In this document: piece after piece, positions 12,468-23,805 of the stretch | Position numbering within the stretch: the stretch's first letter is position 1 | How the letters are laid out: each line of letters starts with the position of its first letter | Source: Perkinsus olseni | Lineage: Eukaryota; Perkinsozoa; Perkinsida; Perkinsidae | Direction: 5' to 3' | Assembly (NCBI GenBank): GCA_013115135.1 | Contig: JABANP010000465.1 | Span: 1-41,599, forward strand | DNA: 41,599 nucleotides | The notes under the pieces: model-generated | Told to the model about the DNA's origin: nothing | Databases searched by the model: none | What the model saw: the letters and a program-made list of their open reading frames with translations, nothing else | Made by a program: the position numbers and the translations under genes

Positions 12468-15400
12468 TCAGGTATACATAGGCCCAGGCTCGCCCCGAGC
12501 CTCGATCACTTGGATTGATTGGGTCACGTAGAACCTGCGTTCTGTGGGATGCAGAATCGGCCAAGTTGTCCGTGAATGAGGCACAAGTTCATTGAGAGCA
12601 TGCCTGAATAACTTCTCAAGTTGACGGGTGAAAGGTAGCTCCCGTTCCCGCGAGTGGCACAACCGCCGCCCTCTCGTCGAGAACGAAATACCACTGTGTT
12701 GGAATACAACAACTCAGCGAGGATAGAACCACGAGCAACTGTTTTCAACTCGGCTAGTGCTCAAGCCACTCTAAGTAGCAATCCTTGCCAATTAAGAGCA
12801 GTCTTATTCGCTTGAAGTCTTTCCAAGAAAGATCTGGGGCGGCGGCATCCATCGTCATTTCGTTTACTGAGCAACTCGACTTCTTTGCAGAGAGCGAAAG
12901 CATGGTAATGTGCTTTATCCTGTAGAGCTGCAATACTATAACAGAATATTGACAGTAAACCAAGTCGCCATCATCCTGCATGGATTTGGCAGCCACATAC
13001 CGCTCGCAGGAGGGCGAGCTCTCTGGGGGTGACGTTGGTCTTCGTTTCCTCTGGCAAAAGCTCCACCACGTGCTTCAAATCTAAACAGTGGCCTCGAGCC
13101 AATTTACAGGCCATCGCCAAGTCACCCGCGGCGACCTCGGATGCGCCTGCGTGCTCAGCCAGCCGTAGCAGATCTCTTGTGTGTTGGAGAAGGGCAAGCG
13201 CCACCTCGCCTGAATACCGCGGATTTTGTGAAGGTATCATACCCTTTCTTGTCAGCTTGTCAATGCACCGCACAACAGGTGATACAAACTTCTGGTCTCT
13301 GAGGCCCACTTCAAGAAGAACTTCGAAAGCTTCGGTACGGCTTGGATAGTAAGCCATTGAATGAATGACTATGTGGTTGAGCTTCTCGAAGACCTCCTCG
13401 CACGGGGGCTCCAGGCAATGGGTCAGAACGTGGCGCAGCGACCTGTTCACCAGCGGCGATAACATGTACGTGATAAACTCAGCCAAGTCCTGCTTGGGGA
13501 TACCTCCCCTTCGCCAAAACTCAGGAGACCGTGTGACGCGCTCAACTGGGTCCAAGAAGGCCAGGTATACTCGCGAGTCGGTCGATGGTTCACAAGCGTC
13601 GAAGACAAACGTGGAAGCTCTTGTCAGTAACTTAAGTAGCCGTCGTGGGTCTTCTATTTGCCCGTCGGACGAGAGAACAGAGTCCAAGGTTTTCAAACTG
13701 GCAAGTGAATCTTCAAGTGAAGTTGGAAGCGCCTCTGATGAAGGTGAAATTTGATTCTTCTTTTCCTCCTGCTGCCGCTGCCGAACCTCGGTGGTGAAGG
13801 TCGCTGGTAAAAGAAGGGCTTTGGCGACCTGCAGAGACAACGCTAGGAACGCTGAAATTGGGAATGATGACTCTTCAACTGGGACACGGACGGTACACTC
13901 GAGTCAACGTGCGCTTCTCGTAAGGCGTCTTGCATGCTTTTCCACCAGCACTGTCCTCCACGGTCCGCGATTGCCCTCGCTAGAGTGGAGCATGCAGCTT
14001 GGGTCGTTGGGTTGAACCTGGGGCGGCGACAGGAGGGCTACGTCAACGTTATCGAATCGAGGGCATTTCGGATATCTTGAACCAGGATAACAACCGAGAA
14101 CATACAGTCTGTAACGGAGACAATGCAACATGCAGAAATGAGGCCGTGATTTGACCGTACCTTACTTCGCAATTATCACTCGGCACAGTCCTGCGCCTGC
14201 CGAGCTGCTGAATGACTCCTCATCTATCTGCAACATAAGCTCTCAAAATCAGGCAGCGGATCCACGATCAATCCCTCGTACATGATGTGCAGCAAGGCGG
14301 ATGAGGTCCGATACACCCTGAGCACATAAGGGCTTCCCCAACAACTTTGATATCAACTTGACGGTCTCCGAGCTGCCAGCTTTCATAGAAATCTTGGATG
14401 AAGGCCACCGCATCAGTGACCGTTCAATGAGACCTACCTTCCGCTCCCTCTCCTTGGCGATCCCTCTACTTCTTGTCAACATCCAAGCAAGCAGTTGGGC
14501 AGCTACAGTCTTTGGGAGGTCACAATCGGCAACTCTGTCGGCGAGGGTATCCCAGGTACGCCTGAGCTGCGAGCTGCCTGCTGCCGTTTCCTACAAATCA
14601 GACGTAGAAGTAAAAGAGCAGGTTCCCGTCCCACCGCTGCCACTATAATCCAGTGGACCAGCAGATCGATGAAAGGCTCGCACTGCCGAGGATTCATCTC
14701 GAGGAATCTAATCCACGATTGCACTGCAGCGGTACGTTCTTCCGCCGTCACGTCGTCGAACATGTGCCTCAAGAGTGACTTGCTGACCTGAGAGCGCTTC
14801 ATCGCCTACGACGCATCTAGGGCTCTGCCGCTATACCAGCCTACTCGCCGCTCTAACGCCTGCGTCTCGAACTGCCGCTTCACTTCCTTCCGACGTTCCT
14901 GAGTCGACCCGACGCTGCAGCCGCCGAGATTACACGCTTCCTCGTCCCGCAAAGCACGCAACGCTATCAGCTCTCGAGTTGGCCTTAGTCGAATCAGCGG
15001 CGACTCATCCTTGCTCTCAGCAATCGACGTCGTCGTCACCCGCGGAATACTTGAGCCGTTAAGAACTCGAGGGGCCGTATCGATGTACTTCACGAGGACA
15101 TCATCAGCATCTGTGTCTTCGGCCTTGACTCCGCCCTTGAGACAAGCGGGTCCAACAGGAGCTTTGCGAGCCTCCCACTGGGAAACAGGGACCTTGGCTG
15201 CACTGGAACGGGCGACCGAACGGGGACTGGCCGCTTGCCCTTGCCGCTGAGTTTTCAAGTCGGCTGCCGTCGCCCGAGACAGCACAGGCCGCAGTGCTTG
15301 CCTTTCTGATGCGGTGAGCGATTCCAGCTCTGCATTGATAGTAGCCTTATCCACTGTGGGAAGGAGATACCTCAGCAGCCTCTCACTGGAGGACCGTAGA

Positions 15401-17128
15401 CCAGGATGGCGATCCGTCAAGCAGCGGCTGGTCAACAGCGTCGACAAGATGTCTGCTGGGATTGCCTGAGATCAATCATGACCAAGTGGCAATGGAGTTC
15501 ATTCAACTGCGTTTCTTTGGACCCTCCTCAGGCCGTTAGACTCGGTCTACCTTCGCTCCGTCAACTTTGGCCTGCAACAGTTGCAACAGTCGAGCCTTCA
15601 ACTCGCTGCTAGCCCCTGTACGCCCACTACTGCTGAGCACGCTCTTACACACAATCTGAAGCACCCATCTCGACACAAGCCGCAGCAGCGGCTGTGAGCA
15701 TCGTACCTCCCACCACTCCACTAGCTCGGCCCCAACCCATACCTCGTGGCAGCTCTGGGCGGCACCACTGACCTGCGGGCTGCCATCAGCCAGACGACGG
15801 GCTGTGACCATCCCCAGACTCCTCAGAAGGATTCTGAGTTGAGACGAACGGTTTTTGGGTGAGTTGTTCAACTTGCGGTACCGACTTGCAATGAGGGTCC
15901 GCTTTAGCGGCCAGGTATACAACACCGAGTGCCGTGGACAGGCACTTCCTATGCGTCTCCTTTTCAATGAGGTTGCTCAGGCTGGCTCCGATCTCCTCAG
16001 TGATGCTCCTCCCACAGACACGTTCATTAACAAGGGCAGACTTGAGGCTTGCGAGAGCTTCCATGCGGACGCTCCATTGCTTGCTGAGGAGCTGCTCCGC
16101 CACCATGTACGACGGCGAACCTAGTCGGTGTAATGGCCATTATCTGGCCGCTTGGGAACCTCACCTAGCACGTCGCCGATGGGCCTCTTCGATACGGGCA
16201 CTGGAGGAGGTTGCTGGTCGGTACTGAGAGGCTTGCTTCTCCTCCTCTCAACAGGGCTTCGTCTTGCCTCACGGGATACAGTCTGACTTGCGTTAGACTT
16301 CAAACCATCGGCAACAACTGCTGGTATATCAAACCGGATACCACCGCCAGGTAGATCTTCGTTGAAGCCATCGATCCGTACGATAGGAGGGATAGCGGGC
16401 TCGTAGGTTCCGCTGTAATTAAGGTGTGCTCTCATAGATTCGCCACCGTAACCACAGAGGCATCGGGCGAGCTTCTCTCCAACTCGTTGAAGCTGTGGAC
16501 ATCCGAGGAGATCCTCCCGGCACCACAAGAGGATCGGCCCGAGAACCCTCTCCGGGTACTTTAAAGCGCACAGACTGAAGTTGACCATGAGGGAGACCAA
16601 AGCGTCCACACCCCGCTCGATGAAGAGCCGGCACCAAGATGAACTCGGTCTGTCTACTTCGAACATGACTAAAGCTAAAACCGCAACGGGACCTTCCAGA
16701 CCTTTCTTCATCGCTACTGTATGCAGGATGCTGGTAAGCATTGACCCGCACTTGACATCAGATAGGTAGGCCCGGATGATTCGCGGTAGAATGATATCGT
16801 ATGCCGTAGCCTCCAGCCAAGCATCTCCTTCGAGTAGTCCAAGCATAGTAGTCATGATACATTGCTTCACTTGAAGCACCGCATCCACGAGGAAGCCTTC
16901 ACAGACACACAGGCGGACCAATAAGGCGTGATTGTGTTGAGGGTCTACCGGACTGAGGTTATCAGCTAGCCAGGTGTATGCCTCTTTGCGGTCATTAACA
17001 GTCTTCTTTTGCAAGGATGTGATGATGTTATCTGGAATTGTGACCACCATAGCGGCTACTGGGGCTTTTTGGGGAGTGCAAAGCGCGATGACGGAGCGGA
17101 GCGTCTCTGCTGGAGGTGACGGAGGCAT
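12468..17128 (-). CDS. XMAP215/Dis1/CKAP5-family TOG-domain microtubule-associated protein
   Basis: XMAP215 proteins bind tubulin through TOG domains and promote microtubule growth. The first exon (17128 to 16165) starts MPPSPPAETL and holds a HEAT/TOG-like array followed by a Ser/Arg/Pro-rich linker. A 44-nt GT-AG intron (16121-16164) leads in frame to a second TOG repeat opening KQWSVRMEALASLKSAL. More helical repeats follow through 14.2-15.5 kb. The block at 12971-13840 matches the conserved C-terminal region of plant MOR1 and animal CKAP5. Its landmarks are FEKLNHIVIH, then EAFEVLLEVGLRDQKF, VVRCIDKLTRK and LDLKHVVELL. The end at 12468 rests on a weaker match to the last family helices (RRFYVTQSIQVIEARG) and needs two or three further short introns; a stop near 12971 is the alternative. 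The total is likely about 1300-1400 residues, shorter than the roughly 2000 of animals and plants, so N-terminal TOGs may be missing. Its 5' half was copied twice downstream (29.0-30.3 and 33.2-33.8 kb). Confidence 0.85.
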
Positions 17129-17890
17129 TCAGTGAGCAGGCGAAGCAAGCGACCGACTGTATCGTGGATCTAGTTCATAATGTTGGCAAGTTGCAATTGG
17201 AAAGGGCCAGACCGATGGTGTGTGTCAGCATTGTTGGATAGACCTAAGCACGGCATTCTCCCCCCTGTTAGCCGAAGTTGCTTTTTACTCATCAGCATAA
17301 TGCTAGACTGCTCTGAATCGATGATGGCGTCCGTTCTGATGTGAAGTTTGAGAAACGCAAAACGAAGGTAGCTTATCTCAGAGAGGCTCACTGTCTGACT
17401 GCCAGTCAGTAAATGACGAAATCATTTCTCGTGATTGGCTATGGAGCTGAGTCAGCAAAAATGAGGGACAAAATCTTCGAGAGGATAATCATTCGACTCG
17501 CTGACCGAGTCGATCATCGAAGCAAAAATCCTCCTGGCATGTGGCTGAGAGACAAATGAGGATGCAGTCAGGCTCCTCGGTTAGTCTTGGCCCTTGTCAT
17601 CTGAGAAATATGACACATAGACCACGTAAACTTCATAAGTTACGTAACATAACAGATAAGAGATTAAGCTCACCTAAGGGCAGTACCAGCCGTCATCATA
17701 ATCGCAAGTCCATAGGCACCCAAGGCAGACGAAAGCTGTAAGCGGATTCATCTGCCGCCGCGGGGACCTGAGTGACTTATCTTCCGTCACCGCGTTGACA
17801 ATGGGGATGGTTCCGGTGAGGGTAAGGATGAAGTAGAGGAGATAGCATGTACTTCATGTATAAGGAAAGTGTGAGGACAAAGCCTGATCA
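15850..17890 (-). repeat. Source segment of a duplication (5' half of the TOG gene plus secreted-peptide gene)
   Basis: This segment aligns collinearly with 29033-31444. Coverage runs from the end of the second TOG exon, through the first exon, the upstream region and the neighbouring secreted-peptide locus, to shortly beyond that gene's start. The similarity stops near 15850 and 17890. Confidence 0.85.
17674..17857 (-). pseudogene. Frame-broken small secreted cysteine-rich protein (family member 4)
   Basis: The locus aligns base by base with the intact gene at 31226-31411. The ATG at 17855-17857 opens as MKYM, but that frame reaches a stop after 26 codons. The frame that encodes the rest of the signal peptide, TLTGTIPIVNA, SLRS and the cysteine region is shifted by one base within the first handful of codons and has no ATG of its own. 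The downstream frame stays open to TAG at 17674-17676. That stop directly abuts a GTGAGC donor, with a matching TTTCTCAG acceptor at 17601. The cysteine region (CLGC, C, then WYC) is reduced relative to its paralogue. It could be a decayed copy, a sequencing error or a gene with an unseen start. Confidence 0.6.
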
Positions 17891-19250
17891 GAGAGTAGAC
17901 AACTTATTATTGGCGAATGAGCACGAGCTGCTCAGCGATCTCGCCGCATAGTTATCTGCCTTTACCCTGGAAGTCCAAGATAGCTGATGATAGTATCATC
18001 ATGATACGGAGTAGGGAAGAGCGGTGGATGAGTGGTGGTATTGTGGATCCTCAATCGAAATTATTTGGTTTAAACTGTGAACGGGAAAGGAGAATATGAC
18101 GCAGTGCACAATTGTAGTCTCTGGAAGGGGGTCCCTGGACAAGTGTCGCTCTGATCGACTGAGTCGATTCGACTCTCCGACTCACACAATGCGGTTACGG
18201 CGTGCAGAGCGCTGCTCGGGAACCATTCGAAACGGCTCCACGGACGTGCCAGAGTAGTGGTGCGTCACCGGTCCGGAGAAAAGAGCGCTCGCCCACTGTA
18301 CTTTATCGTATCGTTGAAGCACTTATAGAGTTTTCCCAGAGTACAGACACCCAAGAGGACCCCGTTGGCCCATCGCATATGTCGTCGCAAATTTACAGGA
18401 AAGTCGTTAGGCTCGTTTGAAAATCCGCATTTTTACCTCTGGTCCGGCTATGATGCTCGCGGCGCGTCACCATCGGTGGCTACGTGGGACCCTCCCCACT
18501 CCGCCATAAAATTTTGTCGGGAAAACCCCTTTCACCGAGGGGCCCCCTCGCAACAAATTTGGATGCCTCCTGAACTTCATCTCTTCGTCGGCTTAAGTGG
18601 GTGGGAGGCTGCCTCGCTGATGCTACGGTAGATGTACGGTTGCCTAATGACGTATAATTAGCTCCTCGACCCGACTACGCGCGTACCTAGCTCAGCTCGC
18701 GATGTGTGACGCGCACCGCGAGGTACTCGTCGGCATCTTCGCATCATTCGCGAAGATGCAAATTCATTCGCATATTCGCTGTCGAATCGGCGGCGTACCG
18801 CGCTGCTGCCAAACAAGTGACCCCCACAGCTCTCTGGCACTCTGCTGGATTCCGTCAGGGTCGGGTAGATCACGACGCTTATGGGTGAGCACTGGTGGAA
18901 GAAGCGCCGGTCAAGGCAGCCTGTGACCCCCCCGCTCTTACTGCGTTATAGTCGCTGAGTCGTGATCAGTGATCATTCTAGTGATGGCATCTTGCTACGC
19001 CGGTATAGAATACTGAGTTTTCCCCGTGAAGGAGTTGGATGCCTCCGGTGGATCTTTCTTTCGATGCGTGACCTTCTCGTGATCGGGTGAGAGCCGGCGG
19101 CCGTAGCCTGCTCAGGACCGACGTCGCGGTACCAGTCTTCAAGATGTACGTAAGGTTTTCAAGGGGGACGGTGGTCTTGGGCCTCATGCGAGTCAGACGC
19201 CGTAGAGAGAATTGAGATGGGGGCTCCACACCGCGGACTGTGAGAATCGC
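17891..19250. other. Intergenic, short repeats only
   Basis: No convincing gene is seen. GCATCTTCGC and its reverse complement form a 10-bp-arm hairpin near 18735-18763. A short stretch around 18675-18710 (CGCGTACCTAGCTCAGCTCG) reappears with changes near 40128-40165. The open frames are short, overlapping and have no family resemblance. Confidence 0.4.
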
Positions 19251-19252
19251 CT

Positions 19253-19390
19253 ACTGTGCGTCTGTGCTGTTCGAACAAGGCCTCGTCACACCATCACCCG
19301 TAGCATGACTAACGCAAAACGGAATGCAAAGATCAGATAGGTCCCGAGCTGAGCTCGGCGAGCTCATATACCGTTGCAGATACTCCTCCG
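19253..19390 (+). repeat. Dispersed repeat, copy 1 (second copy at the window's right end)
   Basis: This aligns with 41490-41599: GTGCGTCTGTG near the start, then CCTCG-CACACCATCACC, then AACGCAAA, and GAGCTCATATAC near the end. Its inner part contains the ATGAC-AACGC-GAGCTC motif also found 3' of the secreted-peptide genes at 9.7, 11.05 and 30.5 kb. Confidence 0.75.
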
Positions 19391-19589
19391 CGAACGGGTG
19401 AGAAAAAACGGATAACGAGTTGCTGCTCTAATCGAATCCTTATATAAAAAATGTGACCCTCTATATCGAATAACAGGTCATAGCGTGTGTCAGAGCTAAT
19501 CAATGACCAGCACTGTGTTATGGATGATCGTTCGTGGGGACCGGTTGTAGGACGGTGGTGACATGCTATGTGTCTACTTTTATACTGTC

Positions 19590-20110
19590 TCCTTCTACTT
19601 TTACGCGTAAAACAGTTTTACGCGAAGTGTTTTATGCGAAAGACGCGATATGTTGTGTTGAGATAACACTTCGCGTCATAGCGCACGCGGGAAACGCAAT
19701 ATCGCGAGAAACTCTAACGCGATAACGCGTCATAACGTGTTTACCGCGTTACGCGAAGTGTTGAACGCGTAAAACACAACACGACGCGAAAATCACTCAT
19801 CATCACGAGACTTGACTGCACGAACACAACCAACAGACCTCATCACACCTCACAAACGTGTCAACCGTCAGGGACTCACGCCACAGCTGCTGTGGCACAG
19901 CAGCTTACGTTCAATCCCAGACACGCGAGCCGGTCACGCTGCGTGAGGAGTATAGTAGAGCGAGCGCTCGGGTTTTGAAACGCTTCGATATTCTATACGC
20001 AAGAGCTAGAGACCATGTGCACAGAGCTGGAAAATTCCCGTTGCGTTCTGCGTTTTACACTCGCGTTTTACACAACACGGGTAAAACTCCAATGTGCTCG
20101 CGTGCAGCTA
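19590..20110. repeat. Cluster of TTTTACGCG/ACGCGTAAAA motifs
   Basis: The words TTTTACGCG, ACGCGTAAAA, GCGAAGTGTT and CACTTCGCG occur repeatedly and in both orientations. There is a perfect 14-bp palindrome TTTTACGCGTAAAA near 19603, and related CGCGTTTTACAC words near 20060-20080. Such dense inverted subterminal words are typical of short DNA transposons. No clean termini or target duplication were identified, and no gene is evident. Confidence 0.5.
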
Positions 20111-20574
20111 GCGCGCGCTTTTGTTTTGCCCGGGCCGGGCAGTGGCCATTTTTCACTAGTCAACCTTATCGAAAGAGTCTGTGAAGAGAGAGTCCCTGAT
20201 TTTTCTGTGTTGTCTACGTGTAGACAACAAGCCCCGCGCGCCACCTCGCTCCAGCGAGGAACCTGAGTATGCGTGCAGCCGCTGTATTCGCTTAGGAAGA
20301 TCAGTTGAATAGTCAGATTATTAGATATTATCCTTGACTCGACCTATACTTATTCAAGTTAGCCTTTTCTTGAGACCTTAATGGCACTGAGTTCAGTCCA
20401 GGGCGGCTTGCCCCCGACAGCGTGGTTTCACTTTAGCAAAAGACTCTACCGGGTGGAGTCCACCCCTGCCATCTGATACAAGACGGGTCGGCAACAGAAG
20501 AAGAGCCTTGCTCACCTATGGACAGTTGCATCTGAGACCCTCACAATGGCAGTTTGTGATGCAACGGAGGCACA
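20111..20574. other. Intergenic, contains an 18-bp palindrome
   Basis: No gene is recognised. TTGTCTACGTGTAGACAA near 20208-20225 is a perfect palindrome that also occurs near 34425-34442. The sequence next to 20575 is the host DNA into which element A inserted. Confidence 0.4.
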
Positions 20575-20579
20575 CCAGG

Positions 20580-21273
20580 AGCCCGTTCAAGTGCAAAACA
20601 CTTCCGAGTTCCGAGTCTGAGTACTTCCCTCCGAGTCAGTATTCCTAGTGAACGAGTTCCGAGTAATCGTCTGTTCAAGTCCGGCCGCTCGGTTTGGTCG
20701 CATTTCCGAGCTGTTTTGCAAAGTACGAATCCCGAGTTAATTTTTCTCGTGTTCAAGTCATTGCTGTGAGAAATGGCTCCGACTCGGAAAAGTAGCCTTA
20801 CTCGGTGAACTAATTCCTGCGACGAAACGCGCTGCGGGACAGAAACACAACGCAACTTTTTTACTTCGTTCTCGTCAATACAATACGAGTTTGCACTATG
20901 AGGCCCTCACAGTGAGGAATAGGCTATTCCGAGTAGCTACATTACTGGTAGTAATCATTCCATAGCATAGTATGATCCAAGGGAACGGAAGCGTTGCGTT
21001 CGCAGGAAGTTCGGGTTTCGAAAGGACTCGGAAACACTAGCCCTCCCCACTCGGACTCGGATTCACCTTTAGCGAGCCGAGTGGGCGGCACTTGAACTAA
21101 GAACTCGGTTCGAGTTATCCGAGAGCTCGGATTTCCAGGCCGCAGAGAATTTCTTAGCTCTCGGAAAGTGAACTCGGGAAAAGTTTGCACTTGAACGGAC
21201 AATTTTTCTCTGAGCTCGGAAGGGTGCTCTTTCCGAGAACTAAGACTCGGAAATTGGAGCACTTGAACGGGCT
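20580..21273. mobile_element. Non-autonomous DNA transposon, element A (CCWGG target)
   Basis: Terminal inverted repeats AGCCCGTTCAAGTGC (20580-20594) and its reverse complement (21259-21273) are flanked by CCAGG on both sides (20575-20579 and 21274-21278), a 5-bp target duplication. The body is packed with TTCCGAGTTC/GAGCTCGGAA words. The terminal repeats resemble those of elements B and C (AGC-GATTAAAGTGCT), so all three belong to one family. No transposase coding region is seen. Confidence 0.8.
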
Positions 21274-21278
21274 CCAGG

Positions 21279-21831
21279 AGCCGATTAAAGTGCTCTGATT
21301 TCCGAGTTCAAGTTCTCGGAAGAGTCACTCGGATGAAATCAACGAATTGAAGTGCGGTCGAAAATCCGCGCCTTTTTCCGAGCTCGGAAGTCCTGTCGAT
21401 TTTCGATTAAAGTGGTGAGCTTTCCGAGTTCCGAGTTCGAAAAACTTTCAGAGTCTTTGTACTCTCGGAAGTCCTAACCCGAGCTCGGAAAACCCCCCCA
21501 AAACCACTCGCTAAGTTCCCTCTCTCCCTCTCCCTCTCCCTCACTCGTTAAAAAAACCATCGAGTCTTCATCGAGCAAGCTGGAAAATTAGAAACGCTCC
21601 TCGCACGCAAAGATTTGCGGCGTTTCACTCTTCCCGAGTTCCTCGGAAACACGTAAATATTGAGGGTTCTTCTGAGATCGAGTTGATATCGGCGGTGAGC
21701 ACTTCAGTTCGTGGAGGTGACTCGGTCCGAGTTCTCGGAAGAAGGTCTCGGGAAATAGACTTTTTCGAGGGATCACACTTCAACCCATGGACTCTCGGAT
21801 TGGGATTTCCAAGGCTCGGAACTCGGTTGCC
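21279..21831. mobile_element. Non-autonomous DNA transposon, element B (right-truncated)
   Basis: The left terminus AGCCGATTAAAGTGCT (21279-21294) follows directly on the CCAGG shared with element A. The body aligns through its length with element C (for example CTCGCACGCAAAGATT and CATGGACTCTCGGATTGG). The right end breaks off near 21831 where LINE RNase H sequence begins, and its right inverted repeat is missing. It contains a short CCCTCTCC microsatellite at about 21517-21541. Confidence 0.75.
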
Positions 21832-22430
21832 CAGCTTGCTCAAGCGATCGAGAACAAGTTGAGCAAGACGGCCGCCCGTGAGGGACCCAATCCCCCCAGT
21901 CAAAGTGTCAATGACCCTTATGCAGTCCGAGAGAACGACGACTCTTCCAACATGAGGCTGCGACGACCCAGTCGACGCCGCTAACCATATCTCGAGGATT
22001 TCGGCCTGCAGAGGGGACCCCTCTGAGAATGATTCCACCCGGTGGAATGACTAGGGAGTTTGCGGCCGGATGTCACCCACTCGCCAGTGATAGTAGCAAA
22101 GGCAATGCCACAGCCAGCCCACTGTCCGTCAGAATAGATCACCGCAGTGCCAGAGTCGGGTAGACAGTCCGGGTTCGTCGTGTGATCCACAGTATAGGAG
22201 GTGCGCCCAGCCACTTCAACAAAGCACACAACAGGATAAGGGTGGACCGCCCCGCCAACAATGTCCTTGACTGGTTCAGCGTCGAGGAACTCTGGGAAAG
22301 TCAGGCGCTGCTTGGCACACTGATATAAGCATAGCTCATCCCAGGCAATTCCCTCGTGACCAATACGGCATGCGAAGCTAGTAGAAGTTCGACTGTTGAG
22401 TCGTCGCGCTCTCCTGTACAGTCTCGCCTG
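21832..22430 (-). pseudogene. LINE retrotransposon fragment: RNase H domain
   Basis: The minus strand encodes the region leading into and including a ribonuclease H domain. AVIYSDGQWAGCGIAFATI carries the first catalytic Asp (near 22130-22190). SPLQAEILEIWLA carries the Glu and VVVLSDCIRVID the second Asp. The reading frame shifts near 22035 between the first and second motif, and the domain is cut off at 21832 by element B. Element C inserted just upstream (22432). Together with the reverse transcriptase piece at 23806-24760 on the same strand, this is a dead non-LTR retrotransposon. Confidence 0.75.
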
Positions 22431-22431
22431 G

Positions 22432-23050
22432 AGCTGATTAAAGTGCTCTGATGTCCGAGTCCAAGTTCTCGGAAAAGCAGCTTTTCCGAGCTCGGATAAA
22501 AACTATGAGTTAAAGTGCGTTCTAAAATCCGAGCTTTTTTCCGAGCTCGGAAATCGTGTCACTCGGTTCCGGGTGAGGCGATTTCACGATTGTCGATTAA
22601 AGTGCTGAGCTTTCCGAGTTCCAAGTTCAAAAAGTTTTCAGGGTCTTTGGACTCCCGGAAATCCGGACGCGAGCTCGGAAAACCCACAACACCACTCGCC
22701 AACAATGAGCACTCACTCATAGAGAACCATCGAGTATTCGCCAAGAAATCCCGACAGGAAGAAACGCTGCTCGCACGCAAAGATTCGCGGCGTTCCACTC
22801 TTTCCGAGTTACTCGGGAAACACCTGAGTATCGAGTATTTTCCCGAGACCGAGCTCGTGATGCCGTTGAGCACTTTAATTCGGGGAAATTGACTCGGTCC
22901 GAGTTCTCGGAAAAACCCCTCGGGAAATCGACTTTTCCGAGGGATCGCACTTTAATCCATGGACTCTCAGAATGGGATTTCCAAGGTTCGGAACTCGGTA
23001 ATCGAGTACTTGGACTCGGAACTCGGAACGCCCCAGCACTTTAATCGGCT
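22432..23050. mobile_element. Non-autonomous DNA transposon, element C (complete)
   Basis: The 16-bp terminal inverted repeats AGCTGATTAAAGTGCT (22432-22447) and AGCACTTTAATCGGCT (23035-23050) differ at one position. CCTGG flanks both ends (22427-22431, 23051-23055), a 5-bp target duplication. TTAAAGTGC recurs at 22438, 22510 and 22597, and its reverse complement at 22870, 22947 and 23036, so each arm holds three terminus-like words about 72-89 bp apart. The element interrupts a LINE. No coding capacity is seen. Confidence 0.85.
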
Positions 23051-23129
23051 CCTGGAGTGACCTTAGCTGTCAGGCTACTCTTGGACGTTTGGCTGCCAGG
23101 CCCCAGCACCCTACTCCATGAAGTAGGTG

Positions 23130-23508
23130 ACCCCTGGCCACAGTGTCGAAGAATTGAAGAGCAACGTCGGCAATAAGACCCCAAGTGCTGCGACAAGTGG
23201 TGCGGTCGAGAAACAATGGGGCGTTCTTGCAGCTACTCTCGGGCCACTCGTTTCTTTTGAAGGGCTATACATATAGACCAGGCTACAATGCAACGGTTCA
23301 TGATACTAATTGTGGTCACTGTGGGGTCAGGGATGGGAACGCTCATCTGATGCTCAACTGTCAAAGACCAGATCGGTCTCGCTTGCGGCCTAGTTTCATA
23401 GACGGAAGCGGAACTCTTGGGCAAATAACAATCTGTGTGAGTCGATGTGCAGCTATGGCTAATTACTGTGAAAAGCTCTATTTCAAAGAGCTTCCGAGAA
23501 CTAATTGA
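23130..23508 (+). pseudogene. LINE-type retrotransposon C-terminal fragment (zinc-knuckle region)
   Basis: The plus strand encodes LLSGHSFLLKGYTYRPGYN followed by CGHC, a later H and NC before PDR. This is the HSF...CxxC...H...C arrangement that closes many LINE ORF2 proteins, after the RNase H domain. It is about 110 residues and ends at 23508. The orientation is opposite to the RT and RNase H pieces on either side, so it is either an inverted piece of the same element or a second element. There is no start of its own, only an upstream stop. Confidence 0.6.
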
Positions 23509-23805
23509 AAAAGAAAGAGTTGGAGGAGACTATCTCCTAATGATAAGCTAACTGAACGGGGGAAAAGCAACTTGATTGGCGGACTTTTCGAGTCCTGGAG
23601 ATGATGCTTGTCGTGGCACGCCGGGGCGAGGCTTTGTGTGACGGTCGTGGGCACAGCCCCCCGGATGTGTAAGCGGATCCTGCCAGGAGGAAAGGAAGTC
23701 TCTCTAGTTGAATATAACCCTGAGAAAAGCTTCTTGACAATCTATCTGATTGCACCGCATGTCAATGCTACAAAAAGTCTCCTAACTGTGCACATTGGCA
23801 AGAGT
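23509..23805. other. Retroelement debris, unassigned
   Basis: A plus-strand open frame from about 23608 continues to 23889 (with KEVSLVEYNPEKSFLTIYLI). It has amino-acid-like composition but matches nothing I recognise. It overlaps the minus-strand RT piece and may be part of a retroelement ORF1 or chance. Confidence 0.3.

Noticed and set aside
13029..13754. Long plus-strand open frames (106 and 129 residues) opposite the TOG C-terminal exon
   Set aside because: The minus strand there matches the conserved XMAP215 C-terminal domain over almost 290 residues; the plus-strand frames are antisense shadows.
17170..17391. 73-codon minus-strand frame upstream of the TOG start as an extra exon
   Set aside because: It is not conserved as a frame in duplicate copies B and C and has no TOG-like sequence, so it is probably upstream untranslated sequence.
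21517..21541. CCCTCT/CCCTCTCC run as a functional element
   Set aside because: Simple microsatellite inside transposon B; nothing beyond low complexity.
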